Assembly (NCBI RefSeq): GCF_000718005.1
Contig: NZ_JODV01000003.1
Strand: one strand, 5' to 3'
Length of the DNA stretch: 64,000 bases
Source of the DNA: Actinoalloteichus_B caeruleus
Lineage (GTDB): Bacteria > Actinomycetota > Actinomycetes > Mycobacteriales > Pseudonocardiaceae
How positions within the stretch are numbered: position 1 is the stretch's first letter; each line of letters starts with the position of its first letter. Made by a program: the position numbers and the translations under genes. Shown one piece after another: positions 37,856-47,062 of this stretch. Below the pieces are notes generated by a model. It saw nothing but the letters and a program-made list of their open reading frames with translations, made no database searches and had not been told where the DNA came from.

Positions 37856-38050
37856 ATGCCGAAGCAGAAGACGCACAGCGGTGCATCGAAGCGTTTCCGG
37901 GTGACCGGTACCGGCAAGCTGCGCCGCGAGCGCGCTGGCCGCCGCCACCTCCTGGAGCGCAAGGAGACCCGGCTCACCCGCCGGTTGGAGGGCACCGCCG
38001 TCGTCGCCAAGAACGACGTGCCCAAGGTGAAGAAGCTCCTCGGTCTCTGA
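37856..38050 (+). CDS. rpmI: 50S ribosomal protein L35
   Basis: 64 residues, full length, with the typical N-terminus MPKQKTHSGASKRFRVTGTG and a basic body ending KVKKLLGL. ATG behind GAGGACGGAC. Part of the 50S subunit. Second gene of the infC operon, preceded by a structured intergenic RNA. Confidence 0.98.
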   Translation: MPKQKTHSGASKRFRVTGTGKLRRERAGRRHLLERKETRLTRRLEGTAVVAKNDVPKVKKLLGL

Positions 38051-38184
38051 GACGGACCGGCGTGCTCCGCGCCACCTGACCCCGCCTCGGGCGGCGGACG
38101 GGACGGCGCGGCACCGCAACCAGCACTGACCCAGACCCCCAGGAGTGGCGTCATGCCGCTCCGAGAGATCGACAGGACGGAACC

Positions 38185-38568
38185 GTGGCACGCGTCAAGC
38201 GGGCGGTCAACGCCCAAAAGAAGCGCCGCACGACTCTCGAACTGGCCAGCGGTTACCGCGGCCAGCGGTCCCGGCTGTACCGCAAGGCCAAGGAGCAGGT
38301 GCTCCACTCGCTCAACTACGCCTACCGGGACCGGCGGGCGCGCAAGGGCGACTTCCGCAAGCTGTGGATCACCCGGATCAACGCGGCCGCTCGTCAGAAC
38401 GGCCTGACCTACAACCGGCTGATCCAGGGCCTGAAGCTCGCCGATGTCCAGGTGGACCGGAAGATCCTGGCCGAGCTCGCCGTGAGCGACCCGGCCGCCT
38501 TCACCGCGCTGGTCGAGGTCGCCAAGGCCAACCTGCCCGCCACCCCGGCAGCCGAGGAAGCCGCCTGA
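38185..38568 (+). CDS. rplT: 50S ribosomal protein L20
   Basis: 127 residues: MARVKRAVNAQKKRRTTLEL, the GYRGQRSRLYRKAKEQ block and RLIQGLKLADVQVDRKILAE. L20 binds 23S rRNA early in assembly and in several bacteria represses its own operon. GTG at 38185 with GGACGG upstream. Its terminal codons contain GAGGA, which could serve as the ribosome site of the following methyltransferase gene. Confidence 0.98.
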   Translation: MARVKRAVNAQKKRRTTLELASGYRGQRSRLYRKAKEQVLHSLNYAYRDRRARKGDFRKLWITRINAAARQNGLTYNRLIQGLKLADVQVDRKILAELAVSDPAAFTALVEVAKANLPATPAAEEAA

Positions 38569-38630
38569 CCGGCAGGGACACCGGCGCCCGCCAGACGGGT
38601 GACATCGGACCACGACCCGGGGACGCTTCG

Positions 38631-39452
38631 ATCCGGTACACGGAACGAACGCCCCGGGTCGTCGCCGCGAGGCGGCTGACCAGGAGGACCGGCCGGGAGC
38701 GGGCCGGCCGTTTCCTGGCCGAGGGCGCGCAGGCGGTCCGCGAGGCGCTCCGGTGGGCCGCCGACGGCGGGGGCCGGGTGCACGAGCTCTTCGTCACCGA
38801 CCCGGCCTCGGGGCGCAATCCCGAGCTGGTGGCCTCGGCCCACGTCGCCGGGGTCCCGGTGAGCCCGCTGACCGAGCGCGCGGCCGACGGTCTGTCCGAG
38901 ACGGTCACCCCCCAGGGGATCGTGGCGGTCTGCGACCTGGTGGAGGTTCCGCTCCGAGCCGCGCTGAACGGTCAGCCGAGGCTGGTCGCCGTGCTCGCCG
39001 GTATCGCGGACCCGGGCAACGCCGGCACGGTCCTCCGGGTGGCCGACGCCGCCGGTGCCGACGCGGTCGTCTTCGCGGGCGACACCGTCGACCCGCACAA
39101 CGGCAAGTGCGTCCGGGCGTCCACCGGAAGCCTGTTCCACCTGCCGGTCGCTCGGTCCCGCGATCTCGACGCCGTGACGAGCGCCTGCCGGGCGGCGGGC
39201 CTGCGACTGGTCGCCGCCGACGGGAAGGGCGACGCCGACCTCCACGACGAGGAGGTCGCCACCACCCTCCGGCGACCGACGGCGTGGGTCTTCGGCAGCG
39301 AGGCCCACGGGGTGCCAGCCGAGGTCCTCGCCTCGGTGGACACCACCGTCCGCGTCCCCCTGTACGGGGCGGCGGAGAGCCTGAACCTGGGCACGGCCGC
39401 CGCGGTCTGCCTCTACGCCACGGCCAGGGAGCAACGGGCGCCGCGTCCCTGA
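38631..39452 (+). CDS. TrmH/SpoU-family RNA 2'-O-methyltransferase, non-canonical start
   Basis: About 273 residues. SPOUT motifs: LAGIADPGNAGTVLRVADAA, WVFGSEAHGVPAEV and VPLYGAAESLNLGTAAAVCL. Modifies ribose 2'-OH in rRNA or tRNA. It is the fourth gene of the infC operon, as in mycobacteria (tsnR position). No ATG, GTG or TTG exists near the N-terminus. Candidates are ATC at 38631, which aligns with the family start (TERTPRV block) and has GGGGA 7 nt upstream, or CTG at 38565, which overlaps the rplT stop and has GAGGA 6 nt upstream. Confidence 0.88.
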   Translation: MRYTERTPRVVAARRLTRRTGRERAGRFLAEGAQAVREALRWAADGGGRVHELFVTDPASGRNPELVASAHVAGVPVSPLTERAADGLSETVTPQGIVAVCDLVEVPLRAALNGQPRLVAVLAGIADPGNAGTVLRVADAAGADAVVFAGDTVDPHNGKCVRASTGSLFHLPVARSRDLDAVTSACRAAGLRLVAADGKGDADLHDEEVATTLRRPTAWVFGSEAHGVPAEVLASVDTTVRVPLYGAAESLNLGTAAAVCLYATAREQRAPRP

Positions 39453-39548
39453 CCCGTCGTCCCGGCCGCCCGGCCCCCGGAGCACCAGCCCCCTGGGGCC
39501 ACCGACATCCCTTCCGCCCCGGCAGGGGGCGTCGCACGGAGAGGCGAG

Positions 39549-40382
39549 ATGGCGAAACCGCTGCGGATCACCACCCGCAACGCACGCTTCCAGCAGTGGC
39601 AGGCCCTGCTCACCAACCGCACCAAGCGGCAACGGGCCGGCGAGTTCGTCGTGCAGGGCGTTCGCCCGATCTCCCTCGCGGTCGAGCACGGCTGGCGGGT
39701 GCGCAGCCTGCTGTTCGACCACGAGCGACGGCTCTCCCGCTGGGCCAGCGAGCTGCTGGGGAGCGTCGACGCGGAGCGTGTCGCGATGGCCCCGGACCTG
39801 CTCCGCGAACTCGGTGAGAAAGCCGAGGAGACCCCCGAGCTGGTGGCGGTCGTCGAACAGCGCCCCGACGACCTCGACCGCCTGGTCACCGGGCCGGACT
39901 TCCTCGGCGTGGTCTTCGACCGCCCCTCCACCCCGGGCAACATCGGTGCCCTGGTGCGGTCGGCCGATGCCTTCGGCGCCTCCGGTCTCATCACCACCGG
40001 GCACTCCGCCGACGCCTACGACCCCCGGTCGGTGCGCGGCAGCACCGGATCGCTGTTCTCCCTGCCCGTCGTCCGATCGCCCAGCCACCGCGAGGTAGCC
40101 AGGTGGGTCGGATCGTCGCGGGACACCGGGCTGCCGCTCGCCGTCGTCGGCACCGACGAGCACGGCACGGTGGACATCGACGAGTACGACCTCACCGGTC
40201 CGACGTTGCTGCTCGTGGGCAACGAGACCACCGGCCTCAGCGCGGCGTGGCGGGAGGCCTGCGACGTGCTGGTCCGCATCCCGATCACCGGTGCGGCCAG
40301 CTCGTTGAACGCCGCCAACGCGGGCAGCGTCGCGCTCTACGAGGCCGCGCGGCAGCGGGCACGGGCACCGCGAGCACGGTGA
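39549..40382 (+). CDS. aviRb: 23S rRNA 2'-O-methyltransferase resembling AviRb (orthosomycin resistance)
   Basis: 277-residue SPOUT methyltransferase. Beyond the family motifs (FDRPSTPGNIGALVRSADAF, GNETTGLSAAWREACD, SSLNAANAGSVALYEA) it shares the particular N-terminus ITTRNARFQQWQALLTNR and GEFVVQGVRPISLAVEHGW with AviRb of Streptomyces viridochromogenes, which methylates U2479 of 23S rRNA and gives avilamycin resistance. The next gene resembles AviRa, its partner, which supports the call. ATG behind GGAGAGG. No orthosomycin biosynthesis genes are in the window. Confidence 0.82.
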   Translation: MAKPLRITTRNARFQQWQALLTNRTKRQRAGEFVVQGVRPISLAVEHGWRVRSLLFDHERRLSRWASELLGSVDAERVAMAPDLLRELGEKAEETPELVAVVEQRPDDLDRLVTGPDFLGVVFDRPSTPGNIGALVRSADAFGASGLITTGHSADAYDPRSVRGSTGSLFSLPVVRSPSHREVARWVGSSRDTGLPLAVVGTDEHGTVDIDEYDLTGPTLLLVGNETTGLSAAWREACDVLVRIPITGAASSLNAANAGSVALYEAARQRARAPRAR

Positions 40383-40584
40383 GCACGGTGAGGGGCCGCG
40401 GACGCCCACCCCGGCCCTCGGACGCCCCGGGGGCGTCGGCCGGCCGGGCCGGCGGCGGGAGTTGGGCGGTGCCCGCCCAGGCCCGCGCCTCGGGCGGCCG
40501 GGGCGTGCCACCCGCCGCGTTCCGAGGTGACGGCTCCCATAAGGACGACCGCACGCCGACCCCCGAGGTGGAGGGAGACCGGCC

Positions 40585-41331
40585 GTGGGCTACCAGCACG
40601 CGGTGACCCGCGAGAACTACCAGGACCTCGCCAGCGGGGCCGTGCTCCGGTCGGCACCGGGGCTACCGGCGTTCCCGGTGCGCCTGGCCTCCGAGGTGTT
40701 CCAACGGGCGGTGGCCCTGCGGGGCCGTTCCGGACCGGTGACGGTGTGGGACCCGTGCTGCGGCAGTGGTTACCTGTTGACCGTGCTCGGCCTCCTGCAC
40801 CGAGCTGCCCTCTCCGCCGTGGTGGCCTCCGACCTGGACGAGCGCGCGCTGTCCCTGGCCCGGGCGAACCTCGCCCTGCTGAGCGACCGGGGCCTGACCG
40901 CCCGCGCGGCCGAGCTGCGGGCCCTCGCCGAGCGGCACGGCAAACCCGGTTACCGGGAGACGGCCGACACCGCGCTGCGGCTGCGGGCCCGTCTCGCCGG
41001 GGGCGGGGACGTACCGGTGACGGTCCTGGCGGCTGATGCCTTCGATCCGGCGCCCGCCGTGGCCGACCGCTTCCGGGATGGTCCGCCCGACATCGTGGTC
41101 ACCGACGTCCCCTACGGGGAGCGCACCGACTGGCTCGGCCCGGCCGCCTCGGGTGGCACGGCGGGCATGCTGGGCGCGGTCGCCTCGGTCGTCCCGGCGG
41201 AGACGGTGCTCGTCGTGGCCACCCGAGGTCGGAAGGTCCCGCTGGCCGTTCCCCGCCCCGCCGGGTCGCTCCGCGTCGGTACCCGGGCCGTCGCCCTCCT
41301 CCGGGCCGGCCAGGTCGTCGATCCGTCCTGA
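40585..41331 (+). CDS. aviRa: 23S rRNA guanine methyltransferase resembling AviRa (orthosomycin resistance)
   Basis: 248 residues. N-terminus LASGAVLRSAPGLPAFPVRL, SAM site VWDPCCGSGYLLTVLGLLHR and catalytic loop VVTDVPYGERTDWLG follow AviRa, the rRNA methyltransferase acting on G2535 of 23S rRNA. It follows the AviRb-like gene by 202 bp on the same strand. GTG at 40585 behind GGAGGGAG. Together the two should block avilamycin or evernimicin binding. It converges with the DUF262 gene with only a 12-bp gap. Confidence 0.85.
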   Translation: MGYQHAVTRENYQDLASGAVLRSAPGLPAFPVRLASEVFQRAVALRGRSGPVTVWDPCCGSGYLLTVLGLLHRAALSAVVASDLDERALSLARANLALLSDRGLTARAAELRALAERHGKPGYRETADTALRLRARLAGGGDVPVTVLAADAFDPAPAVADRFRDGPPDIVVTDVPYGERTDWLGPAASGGTAGMLGAVASVVPAETVLVVATRGRKVPLAVPRPAGSLRVGTRAVALLRAGQVVDPS

Positions 41332-41343
41332 CGTCGCCGGGCG

Positions 41344-43002
41344 TCAGTCCTCGGGCGCCTCCGAGTCCCACGCGCACCTCTCGGCCACGAACCTCGCGGC
41401 ATCGTCCTGGAGCACCTCGGTCCGGGACTCGATGAAGTCGTCCCACCTCTCCTCGAGGAGAAGTCGTTCGGTCTCGTTCGTCAGGCCGTGGGACCTGAGG
41501 ACGAGGCGCCAGGTGTCCGGCGTGACCTCCCCTGGCCGCACGGCCAGGCAACTGTCGAGTTCGTTGACGGGTACCGCCTCGTCCGGCAGGAGAACCCTGT
41601 TGGCGGCCCAGTCCTGGTGCTCCTCTTTCAGGCTCCGCCGCGGGACCACTTGGGGTGAGGCCGACGCCGCGGTGGGGCTGTCCCCGAGGAACGAGGACAG
41701 CTGGGAGTGCCCATACCGTTGACCGGTGATCGGAGAACGGGGTCCGATAGACCACCAAGCGCTCAGCAGGATCTTCGTCTCCGCCGAGTTCGTCCTGAAC
41801 CTGGTCAGCGTCGGCGCCCGCAAGCCGCCGGGGGGAGTATCCGCGGCGTCGACCAGCGCCGACACCGACGCGGCCTCGTCGTCGGACCGGACCTTCGCGC
41901 ACAACGCGCGGACCGTGCTCATCACGCTGCCCCGCCCAGTGAGCGGACCACGAACGGCCTCCCGCCAATACCACCGGGCCAGCAGGACGCGCGACCGTCG
42001 TGATGGTTCCGGATGGTGCGCGAAGAAACGGGTCATGACTACGAGGAGGTAGCGGTAGGCGAGCAGGCTCACGTGCGGGACCCCGACCTCCTCCCGGAGG
42101 AAGACGACGGCTCGCTCCAGCGCCCGGGCCCCGGCGGCGAAGGCGGTGTCGCGATCCTCTCCCCGGAAGTCGAACACGCCCCGGCGCTCGTGGTTGCTGA
42201 ACTCGACCCGGAGATCACGTGCGACATCAGGGCCTCTTCTGGCGAGTACTCCCTGCAGGACCGTGTTGCTGTCCAGGAGCCCGAAACCGAGCCCTCCACT
42301 GATGGCATTGGCGATTCCATCGATGGTCAGGTTGCTTTCGTGGGAGTTCTCGTCGCCCGCGTACAGCGCGGAGAACACCTCGGCTCGTCGCAGTCGCTTC
42401 CCGTAGTTGTTCATCCGATCGAAAATGTCCTGGAGGACGGCTACCTCGTCGTGTTTCACCAGGTAGGCCGGCACGCTGAATTGCCGGATTTTCCTGGCGA
42501 GGGAGGTGGCCTCGTCGAGGTGCTCGGTGAGTTCCGGATGCTCCGCGAACCAGCGGAGGAGTCTCTGGAGGTCGAAGATGACCGGAAGCGGGACGACCCA
42601 GGGGTCCTGGCTGTGAGGGCGCAGCGAGAATTCTCTGGCCCGGAGGTCGTAGGCGATTCGGAATCGTGGGTCGTTGGCACCGTCCGGATGCAGCACGTTG
42701 GCCAGGCTTGTCAGGCGTTGTTGGCCGTCGACGACCCACAGGGCCTCGTTGGTGGCCGGTGCTTCGATCTCCAGTTGGCCGAGTTTGAGCAGCTGCGAAG
42801 CCGCGGGCCGGGACCACAGGAGCAGGCTGCCCACCGGGTACCCGCGAACGATGCTGTCGAAGAGGCGGATGACGTCCTGCCGGTCCCAGCGGAACTCCCG
42901 CTGGAAGTGCGGTATCCGCAGGCGGCCCGCCCAGGCTTCGCCCAGGAGTTTCTCCAGGTCGAAGGTGGTCGCCGTCGGTCGTGTCTGGAGCGAATCGGTC
43001 AT
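41344..43002 (-). CDS. DUF262 (GmrSD N-terminal-like) protein
   Basis: 552 residues. N-terminal DUF262 domain: RIPHFQREFRWDRQDVIRLF, SLLLWSR and the nucleotide-site motif VVDGQQRLTSL, later FDRMNNYGKRLRRAEVF. This domain has NTP-dependent nuclease activity in GmrSD and other anti-phage proteins. The C-terminal half is helical and lacks a clear HNH motif, so this is not a full GmrSD. Its DNA is visibly less GC-rich than the neighbours, suggesting transfer. A lone defence gene is likely but unproven. Confidence 0.82.
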   Translation of the reverse strand: MTDSLQTRPTATTFDLEKLLGEAWAGRLRIPHFQREFRWDRQDVIRLFDSIVRGYPVGSLLLWSRPAASQLLKLGQLEIEAPATNEALWVVDGQQRLTSLANVLHPDGANDPRFRIAYDLRAREFSLRPHSQDPWVVPLPVIFDLQRLLRWFAEHPELTEHLDEATSLARKIRQFSVPAYLVKHDEVAVLQDIFDRMNNYGKRLRRAEVFSALYAGDENSHESNLTIDGIANAISGGLGFGLLDSNTVLQGVLARRGPDVARDLRVEFSNHERRGVFDFRGEDRDTAFAAGARALERAVVFLREEVGVPHVSLLAYRYLLVVMTRFFAHHPEPSRRSRVLLARWYWREAVRGPLTGRGSVMSTVRALCAKVRSDDEAASVSALVDAADTPPGGLRAPTLTRFRTNSAETKILLSAWWSIGPRSPITGQRYGHSQLSSFLGDSPTAASASPQVVPRRSLKEEHQDWAANRVLLPDEAVPVNELDSCLAVRPGEVTPDTWRLVLRSHGLTNETERLLLEERWDDFIESRTEVLQDDAARFVAERCAWDSEAPED

Positions 43003-43394
43003 CTCAACACCTGGGGGATTCGCGGGGAAATATCCCAGGAATGATGGTTCAGCTCGTTACTCCCCGCTATCCCCCTTCCGGGTAGTCCTTTCGCGAAAAA
43101 CGCTGTCGCTCCCCGTCGCGTGGCTGGGCGAGAATTCGGAGACGGCCTGCCCGCCGACTCGTGGCTCAACGCTGACCGCCGACCGCGGTCGCGTGTCGGC
43201 CTGGGATGCCCGGCGGACATCAGGGGTGCACGCGCGTCCGCGCTCCTGATCGCGGCTCCCGGAACCAGATGTCACTCGGGGTGCGGGTTCGGGCACCGGT
43301 GAGCGCGGTCCGTAATGCGGTCGACGAGGGGGTGAACCGACGGCTTAGGATCGGACTGTTCAGCACCCCTGCGACCCGGGAGTCAACCGCGGCC
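43003..43394. other. intergenic region between DUF262 gene and pheS
   Basis: Divergent control region. A -10-like TAGGAT at 43346-43351 may serve pheS, but I find no good -35. No T-box or attenuator is evident; the part beside the DUF262 gene is relatively A/T-rich. Confidence 0.4.
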
Positions 43395-44462
43395 ATGTCC
43401 GGAGCCAACGACAGCTACGACCCCAAGGAGGTCGCCGCACTCGCGCCGGAGACCCTGGCACGCGCGGTGGAGGACGCGGCGTCCGAGTTCGCTGCTGCCG
43501 GTGACCTCGACGAACTCCGGGCGATCAAGCCGGCGCACCTGGGTGATCGCTCCCCGCTGCTGACGGCGCGTCGGGAGATCGGCGCCCTGCCCCCCGCCGC
43601 CCGGTCGGAGGCGGGCAAGCGGGTCAACGAGGCGCGGACGAGGATCGAGGCGCTGTTCCAGGAGCGGCTGACCGTCGTGGAGGCCGAGCGGGACGAGCGC
43701 GTCCTGCGGGAGGAGACCGTCGACGTCTCGCTGCCCTGGGACCAGGTGGCCCCGGGGGCGCGGCACCCGATCACGGCCCTGTCCGAGACGGTCGCCGACG
43801 TCTTCGTCGGCATGGGCTACGAGGTCGCCGAGGGGCCCGAGCTGGAGACCGAGTGGTTCAACTTCGACGCGTTGAACTTCGGCAAGGACCACCCGGCCCG
43901 CACCATGCAGGACACCTTCCACGTCGCCCCGGAAGGCTCCGACCTCGTGCTGCGCACGCACACCTCACCGGTGCAGGTGCGCTCGCTGCTGGACCGCGAG
44001 CTTCCCGTCTACGTCGTCTGCCCCGGCCGGACCTACCGGACCGACGAGCTGGACGCCACGCACACCCCGGTCTTCCACCAGGTCGAGGGCCTGGCCGTCG
44101 ACAGGGGCATCACGATGGCCCACCTCAAGGGGACGCTGGACGCCTTCGCGCGCGGCGTGTTCGGTCCCGACTCCCGGACGCGGCTGCGACCGTCGTTCTT
44201 CCCCTTCACCGAGCCCTCCGCCGAGGTCGACGTGTGGTTCCCGGAGAAGAAGGGCGGGGCCGGCTGGGTCGAGTGGGGCGGCTGCGGCATGGTGAACCCG
44301 AACGTGCTGCGTGCCTGCGGTGTCGACCCGGACGTCTACTCCGGTTTCGCGTTCGGCATGGGCCTGGAGCGCACCCTCCAGTTCCGGAACGGCCTGCCCG
44401 ACATGCGGGACATGGTCGAGGGTGACGTCCGGTTCACCCTCCCCTTCGGCGTCCAGGGCTGA
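43395..44462 (+). CDS. pheS: phenylalanyl-tRNA synthetase alpha subunit
   Basis: 355 residues: N-terminal coiled coil, then the class II catalytic domain with HPITALSETVADVFVGMGYE, TEWFNFDALNFGKDHPAR, THTSPVQVRSL (motif 2 region) and the motif 3 GFAFGMGLERTLQFRNGLPD. Charges tRNA-Phe as an alpha2-beta2 enzyme with PheT. ATG at 43395; a longer open frame exists upstream. Followed 50 bp later by pheT. Confidence 0.97.
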   Translation: MSGANDSYDPKEVAALAPETLARAVEDAASEFAAAGDLDELRAIKPAHLGDRSPLLTARREIGALPPAARSEAGKRVNEARTRIEALFQERLTVVEAERDERVLREETVDVSLPWDQVAPGARHPITALSETVADVFVGMGYEVAEGPELETEWFNFDALNFGKDHPARTMQDTFHVAPEGSDLVLRTHTSPVQVRSLLDRELPVYVVCPGRTYRTDELDATHTPVFHQVEGLAVDRGITMAHLKGTLDAFARGVFGPDSRTRLRPSFFPFTEPSAEVDVWFPEKKGGAGWVEWGGCGMVNPNVLRACGVDPDVYSGFAFGMGLERTLQFRNGLPDMRDMVEGDVRFTLPFGVQG

Positions 44463-44512
44463 GCGCTCGGCCGCGAGTCACCAACCGCCTCTTCGCAGAA
44501 AGGCACTAGCGC

Positions 44513-47062
44513 GTGCGTATCCCGGTTTCCTGGCTTGCCCAGCACCTGGAGTTGCCGGAGGACACCACTCCGGAGCAGCTGGCCGACGCCTTCGTCCGGG
44601 TCGGCCTCGAAGTGGAGGACGTCACGTCCCTGGAGCCGGTCACCGGTCCCCTCGTGATCGGACGGGTCGCCGAGATCGAGGAGCTGACCGGGTTCAAGAA
44701 GCCGATCCGGCACTGCCGGGTCGAGGTCGGAACCGTGCCGGCGTCCCCCGACCAGGGCCAGGAGGCCGACGAGCCGGACGGGAACTCGGGCGAGGACGCC
44801 GTCGGGCGGCCAGACCTGCGGGAGATCGTCTGCGGCGCCACCAACTTCCGGGAGGGCGACCTCGTCGTCGTCGCGCTGCCCGGCACCGTGCTGCCCGGCG
44901 GCTTCGAGATCTCCGCGCGCCGCACCTACGGTCGGACCAGCGACGGCATGATCTGCTCCGCCAAGGAGCTGGGCCTCGGCGACGACCACACCGGCATCCT
45001 CGTGCTCCCCTCGGGAACCGCCGAACCGGGTACCCCCGCCGCCGGGCTGCTGGGCCTCGACGACACGGTGATCGAACTCGCGATCACCCCGGACCGGGGT
45101 TACTGCTTCTCGGTGCGCGGACTGGCCAGGGAACTGTCCTGCGCCTTCGACACCCCCTTCGCCGATCCGGCCAAGGTCGACGTCCGGGAGGCTGCCGGGG
45201 AGGCCTGGCCGACCTCGATCCGGGACGAGGACCGCGCCCCGCGCTTCGTGCTGACCCGGTTGACCAGTCTCGACCCCACCGCGCCCACCCCGTGGTGGAT
45301 GCGGCGGCGCCTGATGTTGGCCGGTATCCGGTCGATCTCCCTGGCCGTGGACGTCACCAACTACGTCATGCTCGAACTCGGGCAGCCGCTGCACGCCTTC
45401 GACACCACCGCCCTGCGCGGTGACCTGGTCGTCCGGCGCGCGGAGCCGGGCGAGAAGCTGCGCACCCTGGACGGGACGACCAGGGATCTGGATCCCGACG
45501 ACACGGTGATCTGCGACGACTCGGGGCCGATCTCGTTGGCCGGCGTCATGGGCGGTGAGACGACGGAGATCGGTCCGAACACCACGGACGTGCTGTTGGA
45601 GGCCGCGAGCTGGGAGCCGGCGAGCATCGCCAGGACGGTGCGGCGGCACAAGCTGCCGAGCGAGGCCGCGAAGCGTTTCGAGCGCAGCGTGGACCCCGCC
45701 CTGCCGGCCAAGGCCCTCGAGCGCGCCATGACGCTGCTGGTCCGCTACGGGGAGGCCACGGTGCACCGGGGGCGGACCGATCTCGGCGCCATCCGCCGGC
45801 CGGCGGCGGTCACGATGGCCCTGGACCTGCCGGACCGGGTCGCCGGTGTCCGCTACGAACGGGGTGTCACCGCCAGGCGCCTGAGCCAGATCGGCTGCCA
45901 CATCGAGGTCAGCACCGTCGAGGGCGCCGCGGTGGTCACGGCGCTGCCGCCGACCTGGCGGCCGGACCTCGTCCAACCCGCGGACCTGGTCGAGGAGGTC
46001 CTGCGGCTGGAGGGCTACGACACCATTCCCTCCGTGCTGCCGACGGCGCCGGCCGGTCGGGGCCTCACACCGGGGCAGCGGCGTCAGCGCGCCGTGTCGA
46101 AGGCGCTCGCGCACGCGGGCTACGTGGAGACCCTGCCGTTCCCGTTCGTGTCCTCCTCGGTGTGGGACGACTTCGGCCTCGACGAGGACGACCAGCGGCG
46201 TCGGACGATGTCGCTGCTCAACCCGTTGGAGGCGGACCGCGCCGAGCTGACGACGACGGTACTGCCGGGCCTGCTGGACGCGGTCACCCGCAACGTGTCC
46301 CGTGGCCGCCGGGACCTGGCGCTGTTCCACGTCGGTCAGGTCTTCCGCGCGAAGGACGAGCAGCCCCCGGTGCCCCCCGTGGCGGCGACCGGGCGGCCGT
46401 CGGACGAGGAGATCGGGGCGCTGCACGCGGCGCTGCCCGAGCAGCCGGTGCACGTCGCCGTCGTCCTCGCCGGGCAGCGGGAACTCCCGGGGTGGTGGGG
46501 CTCGGGGCGTGCCGCCGGGTGGGCTGACGCTGTCGAGGCCGCCCGGTTGGTGGCACGGCACGCCGAGGTCCCCCTGCGGGTGCGGTCGGCCGAGTACGCG
46601 CCGTGGCACCCGGGTCGGTGCGCCGAGCTGTTGGTGGGCGACGAGGTCGTCGGTCATGCGGGCGAGTTGCACCCGAAGGTGGTGTCGGCGCTGGGCCTTC
46701 CGGCGAGGACCTGCGCGATGGAGCTGAACCTGGACGCGCTTCCCCTCGTCGAACGCCGGCCGGCGCCCCGGGTGTCGGCCTACCCGCCGGTCCTGCTCGA
46801 CCTGGCGCTGGTCGTGGACGCCTCGGTCCCGGCGGCCGAGGTCACCGAGGCGGTGCGCGCCGGCGCGGGGCCGTTGTTGGAGGAGGCCCGGCTGTTCGAC
46901 GTCTACGAGGGCGAGCAGCTCGGCGCGGGCAAGCGATCCCTGGCCTTCGCGTTGAGGCTGCGGGCGTCCGACCGCACGCTGACGGTCGAGGAGGCCACCG
47001 AGGCCCGGGACGCCGCGGTGGCCGCCGCCGCCGACCGGTTCGGCGCGACCCTCCGGGGCTGA
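44513..47062 (+). CDS. pheT: phenylalanyl-tRNA synthetase beta subunit
   Basis: 849 residues. N-terminal tRNA-binding (EMAP-like) domain with IVCGATNFREGDLVVVALPG, B3/B4 editing region containing SLAVDVTNYVMLELGQPLHAFD, B5 domain with LPPTWRPDLVQPADLVEEVL, and the C-terminal anticodon-binding fold. GTG at 44513 follows AAAGG. Slightly long because of an acidic insertion around residues 75-95. Forms the synthetase with PheS. Confidence 0.97.
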   Translation: MRIPVSWLAQHLELPEDTTPEQLADAFVRVGLEVEDVTSLEPVTGPLVIGRVAEIEELTGFKKPIRHCRVEVGTVPASPDQGQEADEPDGNSGEDAVGRPDLREIVCGATNFREGDLVVVALPGTVLPGGFEISARRTYGRTSDGMICSAKELGLGDDHTGILVLPSGTAEPGTPAAGLLGLDDTVIELAITPDRGYCFSVRGLARELSCAFDTPFADPAKVDVREAAGEAWPTSIRDEDRAPRFVLTRLTSLDPTAPTPWWMRRRLMLAGIRSISLAVDVTNYVMLELGQPLHAFDTTALRGDLVVRRAEPGEKLRTLDGTTRDLDPDDTVICDDSGPISLAGVMGGETTEIGPNTTDVLLEAASWEPASIARTVRRHKLPSEAAKRFERSVDPALPAKALERAMTLLVRYGEATVHRGRTDLGAIRRPAAVTMALDLPDRVAGVRYERGVTARRLSQIGCHIEVSTVEGAAVVTALPPTWRPDLVQPADLVEEVLRLEGYDTIPSVLPTAPAGRGLTPGQRRQRAVSKALAHAGYVETLPFPFVSSSVWDDFGLDEDDQRRRTMSLLNPLEADRAELTTTVLPGLLDAVTRNVSRGRRDLALFHVGQVFRAKDEQPPVPPVAATGRPSDEEIGALHAALPEQPVHVAVVLAGQRELPGWWGSGRAAGWADAVEAARLVARHAEVPLRVRSAEYAPWHPGRCAELLVGDEVVGHAGELHPKVVSALGLPARTCAMELNLDALPLVERRPAPRVSAYPPVLLDLALVVDASVPAAEVTEAVRAGAGPLLEEARLFDVYEGEQLGAGKRSLAFALRLRASDRTLTVEEATEARDAAVAAAADRFGATLRG

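Noticed and set aside
38145..38564. Upstream extension of the TrmH-family gene through rplT
   Set aside because: It would read rplT out of frame for its whole length; homologous N-termini begin near 38631.
43003..43394. T-box or Phe attenuator upstream of pheS
   Set aside because: I found no T-box core, leader ORF rich in Phe codons or terminator hairpin.
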